Source: Sphingobacterium sp. UT-1RO-CII-1 (GTDB taxonomy: Bacteria > Bacteroidota > Bacteroidia > Sphingobacteriales > Sphingobacteriaceae). Taken from it: a stretch of DNA of 64,000 nucleotides. Positions 17,830 to 27,295 of this stretch are shown here, piece after piece; the stretch's first letter is position 1, and each line of letters opens with the position of its first letter. The stretch lies in assembly GCF_026711005.1 (NCBI RefSeq), contig NZ_JAPPVJ010000007.1:62001-126000 (forward strand), written 5' to 3'. The notes under the pieces are model-generated. The model was not told where the DNA came from. It was given only the letters and a program-made list of their open reading frames with translations, and made no database searches. Position numbers and translations under genes: made by a program.

Positions 17830-18765
17830 ATGGATCTGTTCGGAAAGTTTTTTTTAACTATAATCTTGTTTCTGTTTGTTACTAGAGGTATAGCAAGTGC
17901 TTCGCACGAAGAGGTTTCATTAGTGCAAAGTGTTGAACAATCTGTCGGGAGAGATTCTAGTTTTATTGATAATTTTAATTATGCATACCCCCCTAATGAT
18001 CGGGAGAATAAGTTGCTTAAGGCTTTTGCTGATAGTATTTTAGATAGAAGTGTCGACTATTTCAAGACATTGAAGCAGTATGATGTTGAGCGTGTTAAGT
18101 TTATGTCATTGAGTGGGATAGAGAAAACGGTGCGCCCCATTTGGGTTTTAGTTGTTGTTTTTATTCTTTTTTGCGCCTTAGCAATTGTTAAGTTATTATT
18201 CCCTCTGGATTTTGATGTGATAGTAAGTGCCTGTTTTAATGAGCGTCTATTGCAACAGGTTAGTAAGGAGGATAATATGATGACCTCTTGGCCCTATGTG
18301 ACTTTATACTTCATATTCAGTTTAGCTTTGGGTCTGTTCATCACTGTAATAAATGCTTCTTTTTTGAATTATGATATACTGAATTTTGAAAGTTATATGA
18401 GAACCTCTTTAATCGTCGCCGTATTGTTTATAGCGAAAATTTTAATGATTAGGTTTTTGTCCTTTGTTTTCGAGTTGAAGAAGATGGCTCGGGAGTATAT
18501 AGCAGTTTTGTATTTGGTATACTTTAACAGTATGTTGATTTTAATGCCTTTTTTGCTCCTTGTTCTTTTTATTCCGGTTACATACTTTAAGTTAATATTA
18601 ATTTTATTTTCTGTTGTTGCCTCTATCTTGTTCCTATATAGGCTCTTACGTACATTTGTTGGTCTTTTTGGGAATCTTAGGTTTTCAGTATTTTATTTAA
18701 TTCTGTATCTTTGCGTTCTTGAAGTAGCGCCGATTTTAATATTGGTTAAAACATTGAGCAAATAA
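17830..18765 (+). CDS. DUF4271-type integral membrane protein
   Basis: 311 residues. An N-terminal hydrophobic segment (likely signal), then a soluble stretch (about 30-95), then about six membrane helices from IWVLVVVFILFCALAIVKLLF to the C-terminus. The pattern matches the Bacteroidota-specific DUF4271 family, whose function is unknown to me. It is 10 bases upstream of hemD, so the two are almost certainly one transcript; a link to haem or envelope biology is speculative. There are no catalytic motifs. Confidence 0.75.
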   Translation: MDLFGKFFLTIILFLFVTRGIASASHEEVSLVQSVEQSVGRDSSFIDNFNYAYPPNDRENKLLKAFADSILDRSVDYFKTLKQYDVERVKFMSLSGIEKTVRPIWVLVVVFILFCALAIVKLLFPLDFDVIVSACFNERLLQQVSKEDNMMTSWPYVTLYFIFSLALGLFITVINASFLNYDILNFESYMRTSLIVAVLFIAKILMIRFLSFVFELKKMAREYIAVLYLVYFNSMLILMPFLLLVLFIPVTYFKLILILFSVVASILFLYRLLRTFVGLFGNLRFSVFYLILYLCVLEVAPILILVKTLSK

Positions 18766-18775
18766 AAAATTCAAT

Positions 18776-19543
18776 ATGCAAGTAGATGTAGCAAGAGCCA
18801 AGAAGGTAAAAAGCATTTTAGTTACCTTGCCGAGACCTGAAAATGATAAATCACCTTATTTTGCCTTGGCGGAAAAGTATAACCTAAAGCTGGACTTTAG
18901 AGGTTTTATTCATGTAGAAGGAGTTTCAGCTAAAGATGTAAGGAAGGAGAAAATAAATTTTGCAGATTATTCTGCTGTTATTTTTACCAGTAAGAATTCT
19001 GTTGATCATTTTTTTAGGGTTTGTGAAGAGATGCGGCATGATGTGTCTGCCGAAATGAAGTACTTCTGTATCTCGGAGACCATTGCGCTTTATTTGCAAA
19101 AATATATACAATACCGTAAACGTAAGATTTTTTTTGGGAAACAATCTCCAAAGGATCTAGAGGATGTTTTGAAAAAGCATACAAAGGAGAAGTTCTTGTT
19201 TCCATGTTCTGATGTTGCTAATGAAAGTACACATCGTTGGCTTCAAGATAATGGGTATGATTTTACACCGGCTGTGCTCTTTAAAACTGTGATCAGTGAT
19301 ATTAAAGATTTAGAGAAGGTTTTTTATGATGTTATTGTCTTTTTTAGCCCTTCTAGTGTTCAATCGTTGTTTGAAAATTTTCCTGATTTCAAACAGAAAG
19401 AAACACGAATTGCTGCCTTCGGAGCTTCGACTCAGCAGGAGTTATTAAAGCATGATTTGATTTTGGATATACCAGCTCCTACGCCAGAAGCACCCAGTAT
19501 GACAATGGCTGTTGAGCATTATATTAAAAACGTTAACAAGTAA
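18776..19543 (+). CDS. hemD: Uroporphyrinogen-III synthase
   Basis: Cyclises hydroxymethylbilane to uroporphyrinogen III. 255 residues in two alpha/beta lobes: ILVTLPRPENDKSPYFALAEKY, YSAVIFTSKNSVDHFF, then the second lobe with VIVFFSPSSVQSLFENF and IAAFGASTQQEL. The family is poorly conserved and identification rests on the paired 'FTSKNSV' and 'FSPSSV' segments. Other hem genes are elsewhere. An intrinsic terminator follows immediately. Confidence 0.9.
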   Translation: MQVDVARAKKVKSILVTLPRPENDKSPYFALAEKYNLKLDFRGFIHVEGVSAKDVRKEKINFADYSAVIFTSKNSVDHFFRVCEEMRHDVSAEMKYFCISETIALYLQKYIQYRKRKIFFGKQSPKDLEDVLKKHTKEKFLFPCSDVANESTHRWLQDNGYDFTPAVLFKTVISDIKDLEKVFYDVIVFFSPSSVQSLFENFPDFKQKETRIAAFGASTQQELLKHDLILDIPAPTPEAPSMTMAVEHYIKNVNK

Positions 19544-19550
19544 AATTTGA

Positions 19551-19575
19551 AGCAGCTCTGAAGCTGCTTTTTTTA
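19551..19575 (+). terminator. Terminator after hemD
   Basis: AGCAGCT (19551-19557) and AGCTGCT (19562-19568) form a 7-bp stem with a 4-base loop, followed by a run of eight T. Confidence 0.9.
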
Positions 19576-19998
19576 GGACAATAGGTGCAAGGCCGTTGAA
19601 AGGAAAAAACCTAATAGATGATTTGTAGTAAAGAGTTTACATATTTTATATTTTAAAGTGTAACTTTTTTCTTGTTTATGTTTTTGCTGCGTAACTTTAC
19701 GCACTTTGTCGTTGGGTTATAATAGACTGTGATAATGTGCACTTTATTTATATCTTTATACCGTTTATTAAGAGCTAATTGTTAGTTTTTGTAATTGCTG
19801 GTTAGTTACCTTATAAAGAGTTTTATGCTGTTTAGTTGATTAAAATGTGGGAGTAGGTTTCTTACATAATAGATGAAATTATATAAGTATTGCATACAGA
19901 CATGAGGAATTGTGAAACAGCTTGTCTTTTATAGTATAATGTACATGCATAAGATATATGGATATGCCATATGATAGTTAAAAACAGATTATACATAT
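19576..19998. other. Long AT-rich leader upstream of gldK
   Basis: 423 bases with no ORF that I can support on either strand. It should contain the promoter and 5' UTR of the gldKLMN operon. TAGTTTTTG near 19785 is one base off the TAnnTTTG box, and no clear -33 partner was found. Confidence 0.5.
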
Positions 19999-21288
19999 AT
20001 GAAATATAATCAATACCGATTTTTGGTCTTGCTAAGTTTGTTTTTTGTTTTTCTTACGAGCTGTAAGGGGCCTTCGAATACGGGAGAATTAGTAGGTGTA
20101 AGATTAGATAAATTAAAAGCAAATAAGACACCGCATGGTATGGTGCTAATACCAGGCGGCACTTTTATAATGAATCAATCTGATGAAGATATTACCTTTT
20201 CACAAACGGCGCAAAGCCGACAAGTGACTATTGCTCCATTTTACATGGATGATACCGAGATATCGAACAGTGAATATCGGCAGTTTGTATTTTGGGTTCG
20301 TGATTCGATTTTAATATATAACTTTCTAGGTGATGATAGTTATTTTATTGATGCTGGGAATGGTGAGCGATTTATAGATTGGAAAAAAGTTCGTTCGAAT
20401 TCGCCATGGAAAACTAAAGATGAGAACTCGAAAGAACGGCTTTCCAGTATGTTCTATCAGGGTGAAGATCGCATTTTTGGTAAAAATGAGTTGGATGTCC
20501 GTTTGTTAAAGTACCATTTTGAATGGTATGACCTACGGTCGGCGACAGCAGCAAAGAACGATAAATCAAAATCGAGATCTGATTTTATTATGCGGGATAC
20601 CATGTTAATTTATCCCGATACTACTGTCTGGTTGAATGATTTTAGTTATGCACAAAATGAGCCCATGGTTGAAGGCTATTTTTCACATCCTTCTTACGAT
20701 GAATATCCAGTAGTGGGTGTTACTTGGCGTCAAGCGCAAGCTTTTAATACTTGGCGAACACGATTGTTTAATAATGCTGCTGCTAGTAATAAGCAGGCTA
20801 CACGCTTACCTTATCAACTGCCAACTGAAGCTGAGTGGGAATATGCAGCTCGTGGAGGCAAAGTAGGTACGCAATACCCTTGGGGTGGTCCTTCCGCTCG
20901 TAATGCACGTGGCTGTTTGATGGCAAACTTCAAGCCAGGGCGTGGAAATTACATTGATGATGGTGCTGCTTATACCGCTCCTGTTTATTCGTATTGGCCA
21001 AATGATTTCGGTCTATATAATATGGCAGGTAATGTGGCTGAATGGACGCAATCTAGTTATAATGAGTCAGCTTATAATTTTGTTCATGACATGAACCCTA
21101 CGTATAATTATGATGCTAAAAGCTCTGATCCCGAAGCCTTAAAGCGGAAGGTGGTTCGTGGAGGTTCGTGGAAAGATATCGGTGTGTTTTTACAAAACGG
21201 TTCCAGACAGTATGAGTATCAAGATACGGCAAAATCTTATATAGGATTTCGTTCTATAACGAAGTACCCTGGTGTTTCAACAAGATAA
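19999..21288 (+). CDS. gldK: Type IX secretion/gliding lipoprotein GldK
   Basis: 429 residues. Lipoprotein signal with lipobox FLTSC (Cys22). The rest is a formylglycine-generating-enzyme-like (SUMF1/C-type lectin-like) domain: MVLIPGGTFIMN, PFYMDDTEISNSEYRQF, YPVVGVTWRQAQAFNTW, PTEAEWEYAARGG, YNMAGNVAEWT and RVVRGGSWKD. GldK forms the periplasmic ring with GldN that is attached to the outer membrane in the type IX secretion machine. First gene of the gldKLMN cluster, with short gaps (30-75 bases). Confidence 0.96.
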   Translation: MKYNQYRFLVLLSLFFVFLTSCKGPSNTGELVGVRLDKLKANKTPHGMVLIPGGTFIMNQSDEDITFSQTAQSRQVTIAPFYMDDTEISNSEYRQFVFWVRDSILIYNFLGDDSYFIDAGNGERFIDWKKVRSNSPWKTKDENSKERLSSMFYQGEDRIFGKNELDVRLLKYHFEWYDLRSATAAKNDKSKSRSDFIMRDTMLIYPDTTVWLNDFSYAQNEPMVEGYFSHPSYDEYPVVGVTWRQAQAFNTWRTRLFNNAAASNKQATRLPYQLPTEAEWEYAARGGKVGTQYPWGGPSARNARGCLMANFKPGRGNYIDDGAAYTAPVYSYWPNDFGLYNMAGNVAEWTQSSYNESAYNFVHDMNPTYNYDAKSSDPEALKRKVVRGGSWKDIGVFLQNGSRQYEYQDTAKSYIGFRSITKYPGVSTR

Positions 21289-21318
21289 AACTATAACATA
21301 ATAATACATGCTAAAATA

Positions 21319-21960
21319 ATGGCAAAGAAAAGAAAATTTAGATTCGGAATTAATACGCTAATTAACTGGGGAGCGACTGTAGTTATTACAGGTTTAATGT
21401 TTAAAATACTTCACTTTAAAGGAGGCGAGTGGATGATCGGTATCGGTTTAGCTGTCGAAGCCGTTTTATTTTTTGTGATGGGTTTTATTCAGTCAGAACC
21501 TGAACCGGATTGGACGAGAGTGTATCCTGAGTTGGATGAGAATTTTAATGGAGAGTTGCCTGTCAGATCGGCACATGTAGGAACATCTGCTCAGCCGGTA
21601 TCTATTGGTAACACCGCAGCATTGGATAAACTACTTCAGGATGCTAAAATTGATGAGAATCTGATAGGGAATCTAGGCGATGGTCTTCGTTCTTTTGGAG
21701 ACAAGGTTGCTTCTATATCTAAAGTTGCTGATACAGCTGCGGCTACTAACCAATTTGCTGAGCGATTAAATGCTGCATCGACAGGGGCGGCACAGTTAGG
21801 CAGTGCTTTTGAAAAAGCAGCTACAGATCTTCAAGCTTTTAATGAGTCTTCAACGGATATGCAACAGTTTAAAGAACAGGTGAACACATTTAATAAAAAT
21901 CTAGCCTCTCTGAATGCTATATATGGTAATATGCTTTCCGCGATGAATACAAACCGTTAA
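21319..21960 (+). CDS. gldL: Type IX secretion inner-membrane protein GldL
   Basis: 213 residues. Two N-terminal membrane helices (INWGATVVITGLMFKILHF and IGIGLAVEAVLFFVMGFI) are followed by a long alanine/glutamine-rich cytoplasmic coiled coil. With GldM it forms the proton-driven motor of the type IX secretion/gliding apparatus; a Glu within the second helix (VEAVLF) is the expected proton-path residue. It is translated 30 bases after gldK. Confidence 0.95.
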   Translation: MAKKRKFRFGINTLINWGATVVITGLMFKILHFKGGEWMIGIGLAVEAVLFFVMGFIQSEPEPDWTRVYPELDENFNGELPVRSAHVGTSAQPVSIGNTAALDKLLQDAKIDENLIGNLGDGLRSFGDKVASISKVADTAAATNQFAERLNAASTGAAQLGSAFEKAATDLQAFNESSTDMQQFKEQVNTFNKNLASLNAIYGNMLSAMNTNR

Positions 21961-22011
21961 TTAAGGACGGTTTTGTTTATTGATGTATTGTATAATTTGA
22001 AGTAAAACATT

Positions 22012-23535
22012 ATGGCAGGTAAAAGAGAGACTCCCAGACAGCGGATGATCGGCATATTATATTTAGTACTACTAGGTTTAGTGGCACTAAATGTAAGCGA
22101 TTCGATTTTAGACGCTTTTAAAAATTTGGGAGAAAGTTTAAATACGTCTACACAGAATACACAAGCAGGTATAGACAATATGTTTATGGCTTTCCGTGAG
22201 ACTAAAATGAAGGAAAACCCGGAACGGGCTAAGCCTATATTAGAAAAGGCTGAGAAAGCTCAAGCTTTAGTTGGGCAGTTAACAGGAAAAGTTAAGGAAC
22301 TAGAAACGCTTTTAAGTAGTGAAGGAGGAGGTTTAGATGAGGATACTGGTGATGTGAAATATAGAAGTTCGACAGATATTGCAACACGGTTAATGATTAA
22401 CGAAGGCCGAGGGAAGGAATTGCGTGATTTAATTGTGTCGACTAAAGAAGAGCTCCTTAAATTGACTAATAATGAAGTTAATATTTCTTTGGACGCTTCT
22501 GATCCTAAGCCTAGGGCTGGAGTTAAAAAGAGTTGGGAAGATGTTAATTTCGGCGACGGAATTCCGCTAACGGCTGCAGTTACAGCGTTAGAAAAGATCA
22601 ATGCTGATGCTAAAAATGCTGAGTCTGCTGTCGTAAAACATATTTTTGGTAAAATGGATCAAGCTGTAGTAAATTTGGATAAGTTTGCTGCAGTAGCTGT
22701 TGCGCCGACCTCGTACTTAATACAAGGACAGCCTTATACTGCAAAAGTGTTTTTAACGGCCTATGACTCTAAATCAAGCCCTGAAATATCGGTTGGAGGC
22801 AGCAATCTGTCTGTATCTGATGGTCAGGGGACCTATCAGGTGAATACGAGTACTCCAGGGATTTTTTCTTGGCAAGGTACAATTCGAGTTCAGCAAACAG
22901 ATGGTACTGTTAAAACATATCAAACAGAGCCAATGACTTATCAGGTTGCTAAACCATCTGCTGTGGTCTCACCAGACGCTATGAATGTATTGTATATCGG
23001 TGTTGACAATCCTTTGTCTGTATCTGCTCCAGGTATTCCTGCTGAAAATTTAGTTGTTACAGGTACTGGTGTTACTGTAAGCAGATCAGGAAGTGGGTAT
23101 GTTGCTAAAGTTAGTAATACAGGTGAAGCTACCGTGAACGTGGCTGCTAAGATCGATGGAAAAGAACAAAATATAGGGAGTTCGAAATTTCGGGTAAAAC
23201 GTATTCCTAAACCTACTGCGCGTGTTGCAGGGAAAGTTGGCGGTCCAATATCTGCAGCTCAATTGCGAGGTCAGAATGTTGTAGCAGCTTCTTTGGATAA
23301 TTTTGAGTTTGATGCCAAATTCAATATTTCGAAATTTAATATGTATATCGCCAAGCCAAGGGTAGATCCTATTGGTCCTTACCAATCTTCGGGAGCTTCA
23401 TTTTCTGCTCAAATGAAGACGGGATTAGGGGCAGCTACGCCTGGAAGTGTCGTCATGATATATGATATCGTTGGTGTAGGCCCGGATGGCGTAGCTCAGA
23501 ATTTAGATCCGATTACGTTTCGAGTGACAAATTAA
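22012..23535 (+). CDS. gldM: Type IX secretion motor protein GldM
   Basis: 507 residues. The N-terminal segment KRETPRQRMIGILYLVLLGLVALNVSDSIL is the single membrane helix typical of GldM. The periplasmic part consists of a helical domain (about 40-220) and three Ig-like beta domains to the C-terminus. It spans the periplasm and carries the motion of the GldL/GldM motor to the GldK/GldN ring. ATG 22012 is 51 bases after gldL. Confidence 0.96.
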   Translation: MAGKRETPRQRMIGILYLVLLGLVALNVSDSILDAFKNLGESLNTSTQNTQAGIDNMFMAFRETKMKENPERAKPILEKAEKAQALVGQLTGKVKELETLLSSEGGGLDEDTGDVKYRSSTDIATRLMINEGRGKELRDLIVSTKEELLKLTNNEVNISLDASDPKPRAGVKKSWEDVNFGDGIPLTAAVTALEKINADAKNAESAVVKHIFGKMDQAVVNLDKFAAVAVAPTSYLIQGQPYTAKVFLTAYDSKSSPEISVGGSNLSVSDGQGTYQVNTSTPGIFSWQGTIRVQQTDGTVKTYQTEPMTYQVAKPSAVVSPDAMNVLYIGVDNPLSVSAPGIPAENLVVTGTGVTVSRSGSGYVAKVSNTGEATVNVAAKIDGKEQNIGSSKFRVKRIPKPTARVAGKVGGPISAAQLRGQNVVAASLDNFEFDAKFNISKFNMYIAKPRVDPIGPYQSSGASFSAQMKTGLGAATPGSVVMIYDIVGVGPDGVAQNLDPITFRVTN

Positions 23536-23610
23536 AAAACTATAATTATTTAAATAGGAATTTAATTGTATGTTTTTGGTTTGAGTACTTTTGAATATAA
23601 TTTTATAGAG

Positions 23611-24654
23611 ATGAAAAGGATAGTTTTTACAATGTTGACAATAGCCTATTCTTCTATGCTTTTTGCACAGCAGGAGAATTTATCAAATAGTACAAAACCT
23701 ATTCATGCTGACGAGCCACCTGTAGATGGTTATTTGGCTAAGGAAGATATAGCGAGTAGAAAAGTTGTCCCTTATGCTACTGTACGACAGGCTGATATTG
23801 CTTATTCAAAACGAGTATGGCGTGAAATAGATCTTCGGGAGAAAATGAATAAGGCTTTTTTATCTCCTAAGTCTAGGCTAATGGATATCATTATGGAGGC
23901 TATAATGAAGGGTGAGCTTACAGCATATGATCCTACACCAACTGAGAATGATCCGAATGGGGATAGTTTTAAAAATATTTTACCAACTGATCAAGTTATG
24001 GCTCGGTTTGGAGGTGATAGTATATTAGTTGAAGAGTATAATGAAAACAATGAAGTTATCTCGTCACGCTATGAAGCACGAGCCTTCAGTGGAGAAAATG
24101 TTATTAAATTTCGAATTAAAGAGGATTGGATCTTTGATAAGCAACGTTCTGTTTTTGAACCTCGTATTATAGGAATTGCTCCATTAATTACACCACAAAT
24201 ACCAGGTATGGATGCTAATTCTGCAGGTGTATCTGGCACTAGTTCGTCTGGGGAGCAGCTTGATTACGACCCATTTGATCCGTTTGCTGTTAGACCTGAG
24301 TCGACAGGGGGTACTGCAAATGTCCAAGAGGATATTCCTGTACTTGATATTCCGAGTGTTAATAATGATTTTGTTAGTCAGATCGATCCTACTCCTGCTT
24401 TTTGGATTTATTTCCCGGAAGCTAGACATATTTTTGTCAATCGAGAAGTAGTTAATAGGAATAATGATGCAACTGGCTTGAGTTATGATGATGTTTTTAT
24501 TAAAAGAATGTTTTCAAGTTACATTGTCAAAGAATCGAATCCGGAAGATTTAAGAATTAAGGATTATGTAGAGGATGGCTTAGCTAGACTTTTTGAGTCA
24601 GAGCGCATTAAGAAGTCGTTGATGGACTACGAGCAAGACTTATGGTCTTATTAG
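23611..24654 (+). CDS. gldN: Type IX secretion protein GldN
   Basis: 347 residues from ATG 23611, which gives the signal peptide MKRIVFTMLTIAYSSMLFAQ; the longer frame starts at 23566 and is not convincing. Family blocks: KRVWREIDLREKMN, ARAFSGENVIKFRIKEDWIFDKQRSVFEPRIIGIAP and YDDVFIKRMFSSYIVKESN. A ~60-residue low-complexity acidic insert (about 215-275) lies in the middle. It is a partner of GldK in the periplasmic ring. Last gene of the operon; no strong terminator follows. Confidence 0.95.
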   Translation: MKRIVFTMLTIAYSSMLFAQQENLSNSTKPIHADEPPVDGYLAKEDIASRKVVPYATVRQADIAYSKRVWREIDLREKMNKAFLSPKSRLMDIIMEAIMKGELTAYDPTPTENDPNGDSFKNILPTDQVMARFGGDSILVEEYNENNEVISSRYEARAFSGENVIKFRIKEDWIFDKQRSVFEPRIIGIAPLITPQIPGMDANSAGVSGTSSSGEQLDYDPFDPFAVRPESTGGTANVQEDIPVLDIPSVNNDFVSQIDPTPAFWIYFPEARHIFVNREVVNRNNDATGLSYDDVFIKRMFSSYIVKESNPEDLRIKDYVEDGLARLFESERIKKSLMDYEQDLWSY

Positions 24655-24803
24655 ACATAATGTGACTAGTGTCATATTTGTTTTAAAATATTTCTAATAG
24701 ATTGCTTTTGTCTAAAAAATATATAGTTTTATAGGCTTTCAAGCAGGATTATTAGAAATATTTTTTTTTAATTTTGTTTAGGTACTTGTAAAATATAGCA
24801 TTC

Positions 24804-25673
24804 GTGAAATTAAAACCCGTAAAAAGCATATCAGGTATATCTCCAGAAGAATTCAATAAAGAATATCTTAAAAATGGACATCCTGTTCTTATAAAAGATT
24901 TTATTCGCAGTGATAGTCCTTGTTGGCAGAAATGGAGCTATGATTATTTCAAGGAAATAGCTGGTAATGAAATGGTCGATATTTATGGTAGGGAAGAAGA
25001 TTCTCAAAACCATGCCGCAAGTCCTCCTGTAGGGCGCATGACTTTTGGAGAGTATTTAGATCTAATTAGTTCAAAGCCTACGGAGCTTCGTCTTTTTCTT
25101 TTTAATTTGATCAAATTACGTCCAGAGCTCAAGAACGATGTGCTGTTCAATGATGTTACAGGAGGTAAGGTCCTACAATGGCTGCCTTATATGTTTTTTG
25201 GAGGAGAGGGGTCTGCTACACGTAACCACTTTGATATCGATATGTCGCATGTATTTATATCTCAGTTTCAGGGTGCAAAGCGGATTTGGTTATTTCCAAA
25301 CGACCAATCCGATTTGATGTATAAGTTACCTTATAACTTTCATAGTATAGCGAACTTAAAGTCTAGTAGTATAGATGAATATCCGGGTTTGAAGTATTTA
25401 GATGGATATGAAGCTGTTATTAACCCTGGCGAAACATTGTATATGCCTGCTGGTTGGTGGCATTATATACAGTATGAGACTGAAGGTTATTCAATTTCTG
25501 TGCGTGCATTAGCAAACTCTGTTAGCGAGAAGGTGAAAGGGGCAAGAAACTTGTTTGTCACCCGACACTTTGATGATACTATGCGTAAGATATTTAATCA
25601 AAAATGGTTTGATTATAAAATTAAAACAGCTAAAAAACGGGCTGAGAGAGGTATACAAAAGAGAAGAAAATAA
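24804..25673 (+). CDS. JmjC/cupin-8 type Fe(II)/2-oxoglutarate oxygenase-like protein
   Basis: 289 residues. The metal triad is readable: NHFDID (HxD) about residue 141 and the distal His in PAGWWHYIQ (about 216). LFPNDQSDLMY and INPGETLYMPAGWW complete the cupin core. The family hydroxylates protein side chains; no target is known here. The start is GTG 24804. It converges with trpC over a bidirectional terminator. Separated from gldN by ~150 bases, so probably a separate transcript. Confidence 0.85.
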   Translation: MKLKPVKSISGISPEEFNKEYLKNGHPVLIKDFIRSDSPCWQKWSYDYFKEIAGNEMVDIYGREEDSQNHAASPPVGRMTFGEYLDLISSKPTELRLFLFNLIKLRPELKNDVLFNDVTGGKVLQWLPYMFFGGEGSATRNHFDIDMSHVFISQFQGAKRIWLFPNDQSDLMYKLPYNFHSIANLKSSSIDEYPGLKYLDGYEAVINPGETLYMPAGWWHYIQYETEGYSISVRALANSVSEKVKGARNLFVTRHFDDTMRKIFNQKWFDYKIKTAKKRAERGIQKRRK

Positions 25674-25674
25674 T

Positions 25675-25701
25675 AAAAAGGCGACGGTAGGTCGCCTTTT
25701 T
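25675..25701. terminator. Bidirectional terminator between the cupin gene and trpC
   Basis: Arms 25675-25685 and 25691-25701 (AAAAAGGCGAC / GTCGCCTTTTT) with a 5-base loop give A- and T-tracts on both strands. The last bases overlap the trpC stop codon. Confidence 0.92.
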
Positions 25702-26485
25702 ATTTAAGGTGGGTCACAAAGTTTGCTATTTCATTTGAAGGGTTTTCTGTCTTCATGAAATTTTCACCAATTAGAAAGCCTTGATATCCTGCTTTTTTTA
25801 GTTCGTTTATGGTTTTAGGATCGGAAATTCCACTTTCTGAAACTTTAATATATCTTTCAGGGATTTTTTTTGCAAGATTGTATGAGTGATTTAAATCCAC
25901 TATAAAATCTTTTAAATTCCGATTGTTAACCCCAATTGCGTCAATGTTGTCGTGCAAATTAGTTGAAAGTTCCGTTTCATTATGTATTTCTAAAAGTACA
26001 TTTAGCCCTAATGATTTGGCATAAGTAGCAAGTTCTTCTATCTGTTCGCTTGTCAAGCAAGCAGCTATAAGTAGAATAATGTCTGCACCATATGCTTTCG
26101 CTTCTGCAATTTGGTATGTGTCTATAATAAACTCTTTCCTCAGAAGAGGGATCTCCAGTACTTCTCTGGCTTCTTTTAAATCACTGAGAGACCCTTTAAA
26201 AAATTGTTCGTCAGTTAATACCGATATAGCAGATGCGCCTGCATCTTGATAACCTTTTACTACCGTCTTTACATCTGACTTGTTATTAATAACTCCTTTC
26301 GATGGTGAAGCTCTTTTAAATTCGGCAATGATACCTGTTTTGTTTTTATCTTCTATATTCTCTTTGAGGGAAAAACATGTACGGCTAAATAAAGGGTTGC
26401 TCATAAGTTGTTCTAAGCTTACTTTTGTCTTTGATTCAGCAACTTCTATTCTTTTTTGAGCTATAATTTTATCAAGTATATTCAT
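25700..26485 (-). CDS. trpC: Indole-3-glycerol phosphate synthase
   Basis: Fourth step of tryptophan synthesis. 261 residues, TIM barrel: IAEFKRASPSKG (catalytic Lys), VLTDEQFFKGS, PLLRKEFIIDTYQI (Lys), LLEIHNET (Glu), IGVNNRNLKDF and SESGISD. It is monofunctional, without trpF fused. Last gene of the local trp cluster; trpD, trpF, trpB and trpA are not downstream, since the strand changes at the terminator, so they must be elsewhere. Confidence 0.97.
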   Translation of the reverse strand: MNILDKIIAQKRIEVAESKTKVSLEQLMSNPLFSRTCFSLKENIEDKNKTGIIAEFKRASPSKGVINNKSDVKTVVKGYQDAGASAISVLTDEQFFKGSLSDLKEAREVLEIPLLRKEFIIDTYQIAEAKAYGADIILLIAACLTSEQIEELATYAKSLGLNVLLEIHNETELSTNLHDNIDAIGVNNRNLKDFIVDLNHSYNLAKKIPERYIKVSESGISDPKTINELKKAGYQGFLIGENFMKTENPSNEIANFVTHLK

Positions 26486-26529
26486 TTTCTGTTTATCTAT
26501 TCTGTGTATACTGGCTGAATGGTCTTTTG

Positions 26530-27105
26530 TTAACTTAAGAGCCAGTTTTGAATTAATGTTTTTCCGTTAGTTGTTAAAATCGATTCTGGGTGAAATTGTA
26601 CCCCACGTAGATTATACTCTTTATGTTTCAGTGCCATAATAACCCCTTCACGATCTACTGCCGTGATTTGGAGACACGTTGGAAGACTTTCTTTCTCTAC
26701 TGCCCAGGAATGATATCGGCCAATTTGAGAGTCGCTTGGAAATGATTGAAAGAGACTTTCTTCTAAATCTGTTACTATAATGTCGCTAGCAACGCCATGC
26801 AATGGTTTTGGCATATTATATAGTTTGCCTCCATACACCTCTGCAATAGCCTGTTGACCTAAACATATACCCAATATGTTTTTACTCGGTCCATAACGCT
26901 TAATTACTTCTTTTAACAAACCTGCTTCATCGGGCAATCCCGGGCCAGGGGAAAGTAATATGTGCTCGTAATCAATTAGTTCATTTAACTCAAATTTGTC
27001 ATTCCGTTTTACTATATATTCACGTCCTAGTTCTTGCAGTAAATGAACAAGGTTATAGGTGAAAGAGTCATAATTGTCTATTACGAATATTTTTTTATTT
27101 GTCAT
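26530..27105 (-). CDS. trpG: Anthranilate synthase component II (glutamine amidotransferase)
   Basis: Supplies ammonia to TrpE. 191 residues from ATG 27105 (MTNKKIFVIDNYDSFTYNLV); an upstream in-frame start would add seven residues that look like the tail of the preceding small ORF's region. Triad: GICLGQQA (Cys), FHPES (His, Glu). Such proteins can also serve PabB (folate). Its start overlaps the end of the 66-codon ORF by 11 bases, implying translational coupling. Confidence 0.95.
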   Translation of the reverse strand: MTNKKIFVIDNYDSFTYNLVHLLQELGREYIVKRNDKFELNELIDYEHILLSPGPGLPDEAGLLKEVIKRYGPSKNILGICLGQQAIAEVYGGKLYNMPKPLHGVASDIIVTDLEESLFQSFPSDSQIGRYHSWAVEKESLPTCLQITAVDREGVIMALKHKEYNLRGVQFHPESILTTNGKTLIQNWLLS

Positions 27106-27295
27106 TTTTATCTTTTTTAAGCACAATATTCAGCGTATTCTTATGGTCAACACCTTCTTTTTTATTTGCTAATATAATCTTCTTTTTAAGATACTCTTCT
27201 TTCAATATTATTAAATCTTTAATACGTCTATCGATTGTATCGAGAGATGTATCAATATGCGTTGTGTTTTCGCAATATTCTAGTGGACGTATCAT
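27095..27295 (-). CDS. Small coiled-coil protein between trpE and trpG
   Basis: 66 residues, very Lys/Asp/Glu/Ile-rich. Its ATG overlaps the trpE stop as ATGA (27292-27295) and its end overlaps the start of trpG by 11 bases, so the three frames form one continuous translational chain. That arrangement is good evidence that it is translated. A central helix (DTIDRRIKDLIILKEEYLKK) has heptad spacing and loosely recalls the first helix of AroQ chorismate mutase, but the active-site Arg residues are missing. I do not recognise the family. It could stabilise the TrpE-TrpG complex or simply couple their translation. Confidence 0.65.
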   Translation of the reverse strand: MIRPLEYCENTTHIDTSLDTIDRRIKDLIILKEEYLKKKIILANKKEGVDHKNTLNIVLKKDKNDK